Position numbers and translations under genes: made by a program. The notes under the pieces were generated by a model that was not told the origin of the DNA, did not search any database, and saw only the letters and a program-made list of their open reading frames with translations. From Chrysochromulina parva (Eukaryota > Haptophyta > Prymnesiales > Chrysochromulinaceae): a DNA stretch of 13,324 bases. Positions 8,101 through 13,324 of the stretch are shown one piece after another. The first letter of the stretch is position 1; each line of letters starts with the position of its first letter. Location: NCBI GenBank assembly GCA_002887195.1, contig PJAB01001606.1, positions 1 through 13,324 of the forward strand. Direction: 5' to 3'.

Positions 8101-11100
8101 TCACGCGGGCGTGATCTCGTTGCGACCGTCCTGGAGAGTGTGGCGTGGCGTGTACTTGCCCGGGCCGGGGGCATCCGACTGCGGCTTCTTGAGGAAGCGC
8201 GGCGCTGTCGACTTGAGCTTACCCGAGTGGCCGGAACTCGTGGCCAAGGCGCCGTGAGTGGCGAGGGCGGGCGAGTACTTGCCCGGTCCGACACGATCGA
8301 CGGTCCCAGAGTTGAAGCGCGAGGAGGAGCGGTTGCCGAAGCCCTCGCCGGCCCGGCTTGCCTGCTTATAGTAGCTGACCGTGGTGTGCTTGGCCTGCTG
8401 CACGCGCACGAGCCGTCCGCCGGTCATGCGGTTGCGCAGCACGTTCCAATGGAGCCGGCCGGCCTCATCGGGCTCCCAAGAGTAGAAGACGCTCTCCACC
8501 TCGTTCCAGCGGCCCATCGCCGGGAAGCCGATGTCGTTGAGCGAGTCGGCGAAGACCTCGAAGGACACGAGGCCCTCTGGATAGAGTTCCCACTTGCGCA
8601 GCTCCGGCAGCAAGACCGAGTAGTGCGCACGCGACCACTGCTGCACCCACATCTCCGTCGCGAGCAACGAGGCAGAGCCACGTTGCGCGGCGGCCGCCGC
8701 GTCCATCGCCGCCGCTAGCGCTCGCTCCTTGCCTGAGGAGGCATCGGCTCCGAGGCCGACCACGCCGTCCGAATAGTGCGACGAGCAGCTGATGCCACCG
8801 AGCAGGCCGCCGCGGCACTGCGAGCGCGAGGGCGAGGCGGCGATGAGCGACTCGGACCCAGGGGTCACGGGCCCACCAATGGCCTCACTGGTCCGGCCGT
8901 GCGTGGTCGAGGCGAGCGTGAGCGCCGCGAGCACGTTCATCTGCGGCGTGGGCACGGGCGTCTGCTCGAGACGCTCGGCCACGCCCGACATGAGCGCGCC
9001 ACGTGGCTGGCTCGACTTGAGCTCGATCCCCTGCTTGGTCGCCGAGCGCAGGTATTCCGAGCACGCGCGATTCGCAATGATGCGTAGCTGCCGGCGCAGC
9101 TCGGTGAACCGCAGCATCACCTTATCCGTCTCGGCGGATCCCATGATGCCAAAGAGGCGCTCGACGTCGGCCTTGGACACGCGATGGCCCAAGACAGCGA
9201 GACCAGCCTTGAAGTGCTCCATCGAGATGCACCCGCCCTCGCCCACACCCTCCCAGTGGCGAAAGAGGTCGATGACGTTCTCCCGCTCACGTAGTAGCAC
9301 CCCCCGCAGCTGGGGCGGCCACTCGGCGTCACGCACCTCGTTCATCGGGTCGATGGGCAACGCGATGCCCGGCCCCGAGCGCGCCGACGCCTCCTTGGAG
9401 CGCGCGGCGACAAACTTGGGCTTCGCCACCTCGCCAACATAGCTCACGGCGGGCCGCAGCTGCGGCGGGAGCGATTTGCCAGCGACGGACGCGCGCAGGT
9501 ACTCGGACATGCGCGAGTGCTGGCCGACGCGCAGAAGCCTGTGGAGCTCCTCATAGTCGAGCGAGCCGTCGCCGTTGACGTCGAACGTGGCGAAGAGCTC
9601 GTCGATCTCGCGCTCGTAGTCGCGACTCCGTGACCACTTGGAGCCCCTCCCGGGCGACTTGGAGCGTGTGCCGCCCGGCGAGGTAGCGCGCTCGACGTGG
9701 CGCCCGGGCGACTGACCACCCGAGGGCGACTTGGAGCGAGAGCCTCCAGGCGAGGTGGAGCGGCCGCGCCCGGGCGATTCGGGCCGCCCGAGGAAGCCAA
9801 GCTTGGCCAGCGCCTTCTTGAAGTCGTCGCGCGAGATTTGACCCGAGCCGTGCGTGTCCATCGCACGGAACAGGTCGACCGCGCGCGCGTGGTTGGTCAA
9901 GAGGAGCTCGCCTAGCTTTTGAGGGAGCGTGGCGATGTCCTCGGGCTTGTAGAGCGTCTCGCGCTTCTCGAAGGAGACCGACACCGACGAGCGCGAGCCC
10001 AGCCGAGAGAGCTGCGCGATCGAGCCCGCGCGGCTCAACCTATCCAGACCCATGTCGGAAAAGGACACGGAGCCGGCACGCGACATAGGCCGGGGTCTGT
10101 CGTCGCACACGGAGGCCGCCTCGGACTGGGCCGCGGATGTCGCATTCGGCCCCTCACGGCCGCTTGCGCACGAGGGCAAGCCCGAGGGCAGGTACAACTC
10201 GCCCAAGCTGCCCACGCCGTCGCGTGCGAGGCCGGTCGCGGTGCCCGGCAGCAGCTGCGAGGGCGTCAGGGTTGCGCTGGGCGAGCGCATCGAGAAGCGT
10301 GCCGCTAGAGAGCCAAACGAGCGACGCCGTGCGCTCCGCGGCCCCTCGGTGCCCCCCTCGGACTCGGCCGGATCGGCGGGCTCCTCGAAGCCTCGCGGCG
10401 TCATCATCGGCGGCGGCGGCTTCAAGGGCAGCAGCTCGGGTGGTGGCGCATCCAGCTGTGCCGCCATCGCACATGCGGCGATGCCCCCCTCGCCCGTCGC
10501 CTGCGGCGGCGGGTCGTGCATCATCATCTGCTGCTGCTGCACGGCCAGACCCTCGGCCTGAAGCGCCGCGTGAGCCGCGCGCGCGAACGCGAGGCTTGCC
10601 TCGTCGTCGGGCTCGGCCTCGGCCTGGTCCGTCGGCGCACCCTCGTCGTCGTAGCTGGTGGCGTATGCAGCTGCGGCGCCTAGGGCCATGTGCAATGCAT
10701 GCGCCTGGTCATCTGGCAGCGCGGCGATCGCCTCGGCGGCAGCGGCGGGGTCGGCGGCGGCGAGCGCTTCCCACGCGCGCAGCTCGGGCGGGATGTTGCG
10801 CGTGTTGGCAAGTGCCGGCGTCTCGAGCGGGGCTCTGCTTGTCGGCGCCACAGGCATCGCGTCGCGAGCGCTATCGAGCGGAGCCTCGAGAAGCTCGGCG
10901 AGGCTCTCGATCTTTATGTTGCCCGAGCCGTCGGCGTCGAGCGCGCGACATAGCACATCCGCGTCTTGCGCGCTGATCTGGAAGCCAATGTTGGCGAGGC
11001 CCTGCTTGAAATCATCGGCTGAGACCAGGCCGTCGCCGTCCGTGTCCCACGCAGTCAGGAGCGCGAACATCGAGTCATAGTCGATGTTCGGCTGCTCGCC

Positions 11101-11109
11101 CATGGTCAT
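8101..11109 (-). CDS. EF-hand and STPGR-repeat protein, probable axonemal/cytoskeletal
   Basis: The 1002-residue product combines calcium-binding EF-hands with C-terminal sperm-tail PG-rich (SHIPPO-type) repeats. Canonical EF loops lie at about 22-33 (DTDGDGLVSADD), 58-69 (DADGSGNIKIES), 418-429 (DTHGSGQISRDD) and 510-521 (DVNGDGSLDYEE). Further EF-like helices with poor loops occur at about 610-690 and 830-895. An Ala/Pro- and Ser-rich region (75-390) and a SPGR/SPGG block (about 445-489) act as linkers. The C-terminus has VGPGKYSP (940-947) and APGPGKYTP (980-988). STPGR proteins are known from the lumen of ciliary doublet microtubules, so a flagellar role with calcium sensitivity is inferred. 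The start is the first ATG (11109). A second ATG at 11103 has a stronger context (ACCATGG) and may be used, shortening the protein by two residues. No named orthologue is recognised. Confidence 0.85.
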   Translation of the reverse strand: MTMGEQPNIDYDSMFALLTAWDTDGDGLVSADDFKQGLANIGFQISAQDADVLCRALDADGSGNIKIESLAELLEAPLDSARDAMPVAPTSRAPLETPALANTRNIPPELRAWEALAAADPAAAAEAIAALPDDQAHALHMALGAAAAYATSYDDEGAPTDQAEAEPDDEASLAFARAAHAALQAEGLAVQQQQMMMHDPPPQATGEGGIAACAMAAQLDAPPPELLPLKPPPPMMTPRGFEEPADPAESEGGTEGPRSARRRSFGSLAARFSMRSPSATLTPSQLLPGTATGLARDGVGSLGELYLPSGLPSCASGREGPNATSAAQSEAASVCDDRPRPMSRAGSVSFSDMGLDRLSRAGSIAQLSRLGSRSSVSVSFEKRETLYKPEDIATLPQKLGELLLTNHARAVDLFRAMDTHGSGQISRDDFKKALAKLGFLGRPESPGRGRSTSPGGSRSKSPSGGQSPGRHVERATSPGGTRSKSPGRGSKWSRSRDYEREIDELFATFDVNGDGSLDYEELHRLLRVGQHSRMSEYLRASVAGKSLPPQLRPAVSYVGEVAKPKFVAARSKEASARSGPGIALPIDPMNEVRDAEWPPQLRGVLLRERENVIDLFRHWEGVGEGGCISMEHFKAGLAVLGHRVSKADVERLFGIMGSAETDKVMLRFTELRRQLRIIANRACSEYLRSATKQGIELKSSQPRGALMSGVAERLEQTPVPTPQMNVLAALTLASTTHGRTSEAIGGPVTPGSESLIAASPSRSQCRGGLLGGISCSSHYSDGVVGLGADASSGKERALAAAMDAAAAAQRGSASLLATEMWVQQWSRAHYSVLLPELRKWELYPEGLVSFEVFADSLNDIGFPAMGRWNEVESVFYSWEPDEAGRLHWNVLRNRMTGGRLVRVQQAKHTTVSYYKQASRAGEGFGNRSSSRFNSGTVDRVGPGKYSPALATHGALATSSGHSGKLKSTAPRFLKKPQSDAPGPGKYTPRHTLQDGRNEITPA
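8146..8292 (-). other. Two sperm-tail PG-rich (STPGR) repeats
   Basis: VGPGKYSP is encoded at 8269-8292 and APGPGKYTP at 8146-8172. The second is preceded by a STAPRFLKK stretch, the usual (A/S)P(R/K)(F/Y) lead-in of SHIPPO repeats. The first is preceded by SRFNSGT, a similar lead-in. Only these two copies are seen, at the extreme C-terminus. Confidence 0.8.
9547..9582 (-). other. Canonical EF-hand loop 4
   Basis: DVNGDGSLDYEE has Asp, Asn and Asp at loop positions 1, 3 and 5, Gly at 6 and Glu at 12, so it is predicted to bind calcium. It is followed by LHRLLR and then SEYLRAS, a tail repeated after the degenerate EF pair further along. Confidence 0.85.
9643..9777 (-). repeat. SPG(R/G) repeat block with a 72-bp duplication
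   Basis: Six Ser-Pro motifs of the type SPGR/SPGG fall within 45 residues between the two EF-hands of one pair. TSPGGSRSKSP and TSPGGTRSKSP lie 24 residues apart. At DNA level GGGCGACTTGGAGCG recurs at 9652-9666 and 9724-9738, exactly 72 bases apart, which supports tandem duplication. The segment is basic and rich in possible proline-directed phosphorylation sites. Confidence 0.8.
9823..9858 (-). other. EF-hand loop 3
   Basis: DTHGSGQISRDD has Asp at position 1, His at 3, Ser at 5, Gly at 6 and Asp at 12. It is a weaker but plausible calcium site, flanked by a good LFRAM helix and an FKKALAKLGF helix. It forms a pair with loop 4, although the SPG block separates the two. Confidence 0.75.
10903..10938 (-). 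other. EF-hand loop 2
   Basis: DADGSGNIKIES has Asp, Asp and Ser at positions 1, 3 and 5, Gly at 6 and Ile at 8, but Ser at 12 where Asp or Glu is usual. Calcium affinity may be reduced. Confidence 0.75.
11011..11046 (-). other. Canonical EF-hand loop 1
   Basis: DTDGDGLVSADD has Asp at positions 1, 3 and 5, Gly at 6 and Asp at 12. It is preceded by the helix MFALLTAW and followed by FKQGLANIGF. It is the best calcium site of the protein and pairs with loop 2. Confidence 0.88.
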
Positions 11110-11855
11110 CGAGCCCGGGCCGGCCACGTGAAAAATGGACTTGGGGCCAGACCGCCTCCCCTGTCAATAGAGACAGAGCGGACCGACGATTCGAAACTAG
11201 ACGGGCGACGCAGCGAAGCCCGCATTCTTGATTGCGAACTCATTAAAATTCGAAGCGATGTACATTGAATGCTGCCGGTTTATCGTTTGGGCGTACCCTC
11301 TCGATCTGTAAAAGTTGTGAAGACGCTGTACTGTAATCACCAAGAAAGGCCGATCATTACGAACGTTTACGTCAGGGCGTTGGAGAGTATGAAGGACTGA
11401 GGTTGGTTAGTACATAGTAGTTCGTTCCCAACCCCAGACGTTAGTAACCAACTTGGTAACGAAGCCGAAGTAGTTTTATGTTGTGCAGGGGACCGGTGCG
11501 GGCCCCGGGCTCTGATACTTGCCCGGACAAACGGGAAACTTACTGGACGAACCCCGGACCATACGATCAACGATGTCGATGATCGGTTACAGACACCCAA
11601 CACTATTCACACATGAACACGGTTGTGTCACGAAGGACTCGCGAGAGGGACTACCAGCGTGAGAGAAGGACAATGAACCGCTGGGCAAGAGCGCAAGACC
11701 GACCTGAGAGGAAATGGGTGGACCCAAATGTGGCCCCCTCCAGATAGTCGTAATGGCGTCGGGGGACTTCAAAGTTGGCGAAGCAGTCGGGACTTCACAG
11801 TTGGCGAAGCATCCAAGGGCCGCCTCCGCCGGGCAGCAGCAGCCCCGCACTTACG
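11110..11855. other. Intergenic region between the EF-hand and glycosyltransferase genes
   Basis: Both flanking genes read leftward, so this stretch of about 745 bases should hold the promoter of the EF-hand gene on its left and the 3' UTR of the glycosyltransferase gene on its right. The part at 11220-11480 is clearly lower in GC than the coding DNA. A stem of 8-base arms (GTTGGTTA at 11402-11409, TAACCAAC at 11445-11452) and a 26-bp tandem duplication at 11763-11814 are present. Short frames here lack protein-like features. Confidence 0.5.
11763..11814. repeat. 26-bp tandem duplication
   Basis: Two adjacent 26-base units start with GGGACTTC(A/C) and share AGTTGGCGAAGCA; only one mismatch occurs in the first 23 bases. 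The pair lies about 40-90 bases beyond the stop codon of the leftward glycosyltransferase gene, in its probable 3' UTR. The high identity suggests a recent duplication. Confidence 0.8.
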
Positions 11856-13118
11856 TTATCCCCCCTCTTGCATGCAGCTTCGCGATGCGTTTGGCCACGG
11901 GTTGCGCCCTTCAAACCACCATCTTGGTTCGATAATGGGTTCACCTGTTGAATGATTGGTGGACCACCCTGTCAAATGCACGGGGAAGCCTCGCAGAACG
12001 AGGGGTACACTCCGCAAGTTCAGCCGGAAAGACTTGAGGCCCTCTGCTCCAAACGAGGGGCTTTCTTTCTTTAAAGAACTCTCGCTGACCGTGCCGGCGC
12101 CGAAGCCGCCATTGTTGCAAGAGGCGGTTTTCGGCGTGTTCGGCGTGCTCGGCTTGTTCCAGCCGAAAAAGCCGTACGCCCTTTGCAACAATGCCGGCTT
12201 GTCTATGAGGACGTTCGGCTTCTTCGGAACCTCACATGGCTTCTTCAAGCCGCGAGTGATGTTGGATGAGATCGTCATCAACATATGGGAAAGCAATACC
12301 GTGTATTCTTGCTCTCGCTCGGCGAGTGTGCGATTCGGGACGGTTGCCTCGAAGAAACGGTGCTCCGCGAAATACGCCGCTGCAAAACGTCGTGGTACCA
12401 GCGCGAACTGGTCGTCGGGTACCATGAAGCAACCTCGACAGGACGTGCAGCGCAGGTGGTATGCGGATTGCGCCTGCTCGGAGAACCAAAACACGTTCGG
12501 ATCAAAGCACAAGCGCTGTGCGCGTAGAGAGACTGCATTGCGCTCGAGGAGCGCCTCAACGGGGAAGGGCTGGAGCCAAAGGAGATCCGGCCGAGCAAAG
12601 AGAAAAAAGTCGTAGACACTCGAGCCCGGGGCGCATCTAGGCTCGCTCCAGCGAAGTGCTGTTTTGCTCGCGTGCTGCCCTCTTTGCAGTAAGGCAGTGA
12701 CCTCGGCCGAAGTCTGGTCTCGCAGCTTTGGCACGCAAGCGAGCTCTCGTTGTAGCGAGCGTTGAAAGCATTCGGTTTCTCGTTGGAAGCCTTCAAAGCT
12801 TCGCCCTCGCTGGCGAAGCTGGAGATTCTCAACAGTGGACAAATGCACCACGCGCAGGCCCGTGTGGACGTTGATCTTCAACTCTGTGGGCAGATCCTTA
12901 TCGAGGCACATGACGGTCTCGACCAGCACCCCGGAGGCCGCTAGAGGCTCAATGAGGTGCTCACGCATGCTCCGCCATGTCTGGTCGAATGAACGGTACG
13001 AGCCAGGGACAAGAGCGCACACCTGTAGGGGCTTGCATTTGTGATCGTGTGCATGGGCCGTGTGTTGTGACTGATTGTGTGCATCGTCCCATCCGAACGC
13101 GAGCTGGAGCGAAAGCAT
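11856..13118 (-). CDS. Probable secretory-pathway glycosyltransferase
   Basis: The 420-residue product resembles a loosely defined group of GT-A-like glycosyltransferases in protists and algae. Supporting motifs are the opening strand VCALVPGSYRSFDQTW (33-48), YDFFLFARPDLLW (169-181), where RPDLLW stands at the place of a donor-binding acidic motif, and PDDQFALVPRRFAAAYF (234-250). Several N-glycosylation sequons (such as NRT, NIT, NHS and NAS) fit a Golgi or ER location. Only a short hydrophobic stretch (LSLQLAFGW) is seen at the first ATG, so the signal anchor may be partly missing or encoded in an upstream exon. The open frame continues upstream of this ATG without another ATG. The C-terminal part beyond about residue 300 contains a short NKP-STP-NTP repeat and matches nothing I know. 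Donor and acceptor are unknown. Confidence 0.65.
   Translation of the reverse strand: MLSLQLAFGWDDAHNQSQHTAHAHDHKCKPLQVCALVPGSYRSFDQTWRSMREHLIEPLAASGVLVETVMCLDKDLPTELKINVHTGLRVVHLSTVENLQLRQRGRSFEGFQRETECFQRSLQRELACVPKLRDQTSAEVTALLQRGQHASKTALRWSEPRCAPGSSVYDFFLFARPDLLWLQPFPVEALLERNAVSLRAQRLCFDPNVFWFSEQAQSAYHLRCTSCRGCFMVPDDQFALVPRRFAAAYFAEHRFFEATVPNRTLAEREQEYTVLLSHMLMTISSNITRGLKKPCEVPKKPNVLIDKPALLQRAYGFFGWNKPSTPNTPKTASCNNGGFGAGTVSESSLKKESPSFGAEGLKSFRLNLRSVPLVLRGFPVHLTGWSTNHSTGEPIIEPRWWFEGRNPWPNASRSCMQEGG
12103..12200. repeat. Inverted repeat inside the glycosyltransferase gene
   Basis: Arms of 18 bases at 12103-12120 and 12183-12200 (cores CATTGTTGCAA and TTGCAACAATG) pair with a single mismatch across a loop of 62 bases. 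The loop contains TTCGGCGTG twice in tandem (12130-12138, 12139-12147) followed by CTCGGCTTG, a 9-bp unit repeated three times. On the coding strand this yields NKPSTPNTP. Confidence 0.75.
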
Positions 13119-13324
13119 GAACGACACAAGCGGGCGTGCGTGCGTGCGTGCAAAGACGTCGACGCGTGAAATGAAAAAAGCACCTTGGAGACGAAGCCGC
13201 GGCCGTACCGGTTCAAAGACACCGGGGGGAGCCGGGACACACAGGACACACACGGGACACGCGGACGCACGAAGGCACACGGACCGCACAGACGAACCTC
13301 ACAACCATCGAAACCCACCAACAA
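13119..13324. other. Upstream flank of the glycosyltransferase gene
   Basis: The 206 bases to the window edge should hold the promoter and 5' UTR of the leftward glycosyltransferase gene, and possibly an upstream exon. They contain a GTGC microsatellite (13134-13151) and an AC-rich repeated stretch with GGACAC words (13233-13260). No other gene is seen. Confidence 0.4.
13134..13151. repeat. GTGC tetranucleotide microsatellite
   Basis: About four and a half copies of a GTGC unit lie 16 bases upstream of the glycosyltransferase start codon, in its probable 5' UTR. Confidence 0.8.

Noticed and set aside
7471..8718. Rightward frame of about 415 codons entering the EF-hand gene from the intergenic gap
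   Set aside because: Half of it is antisense to the STPGR and EF-like C-terminus and the rest runs through the CA-rich repeat and the 11-bp minisatellite. No domain is visible.
10137..10976. Rightward frame opposite the N-terminal part of the EF-hand protein
   Set aside because: It is antisense to sequence encoding EF-hands and a low-complexity linker, and is Arg/Pro/Ala-rich without similarity to anything known to me.
2691..11109. Functional coupling of the EF-hand protein to the EF-hand-less NOX
   Set aside because: The idea is attractive because NOX5-type enzymes carry EF-hands. However, the two genes are convergent and unlinked in expression, and the STPGR repeats point to the axoneme. 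Proximity alone is not evidence.
11402..11452. Stem with GTTGGTTA/TAACCAAC arms as a tRNA or other structured RNA
   Set aside because: No cloverleaf, T-loop consensus or matching anticodon arm can be drawn. A single 8-base stem is not enough.

Overview
The window looks like a stretch of GC-rich nuclear DNA from a unicellular, probably flagellated eukaryote. The evidence is a DNA polymerase epsilon B subunit, a genuine NADPH oxidase (NOX) core with eukaryotic end motifs, and a protein combining EF-hands with sperm-tail PG-rich (STPGR) repeats, which are typical of axonemes. A microalga or heterotrophic protist (haptophyte, stramenopile or a relative) is my best guess, but the lineage cannot be fixed from the sequence alone. 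All four genes read as long uninterrupted frames, so the locus is intron-poor.

Layout, left to right. 202-1878 (+) encodes POLE2/Dpb2, the non-catalytic B subunit of the leading-strand replicase. 1879-2690 is an intergenic region with a small hairpin and, near its right end, a cluster of ACAGTG elements that may belong to the promoter of the next gene. 2691-7004 (+) encodes a 1437-residue NADPH oxidase. It has a signal peptide, a cysteine-rich ectodomain of about 620 residues, a complete six-helix haem core, and FAD and NADPH domains separated by a low-complexity, poly-glycine insert of more than 200 residues. 7005-8100 is a convergent intergenic region with no recognisable gene and an 11-bp minisatellite. 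8101-11109 (-) encodes an EF-hand/STPGR protein of about 1000 residues. 11110-11855 is intergenic with a 26-bp tandem duplication. 11856-13118 (-) encodes a probable glycosyltransferase of the secretory pathway. 13119-13324 is its upstream flank, with a GTGC microsatellite and AC-rich repeats.

The genes do not form a pathway or operon. There are two rightward and two leftward genes converging at about 7-8.1 kb, and replication, redox, cytoskeletal and glycosylation functions are mixed. The item of most interest is the NOX: a superoxide-generating core fused in one polypeptide to a large extracellular module of unknown function. The module contains a cupredoxin-like segment and an N-terminal histidine-bearing motif that may have its own redox or metal chemistry. 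Second is the EF-hand/STPGR protein, which appears to be built from four EF-hand-pair modules, two intact in calcium ligands and two degenerate.
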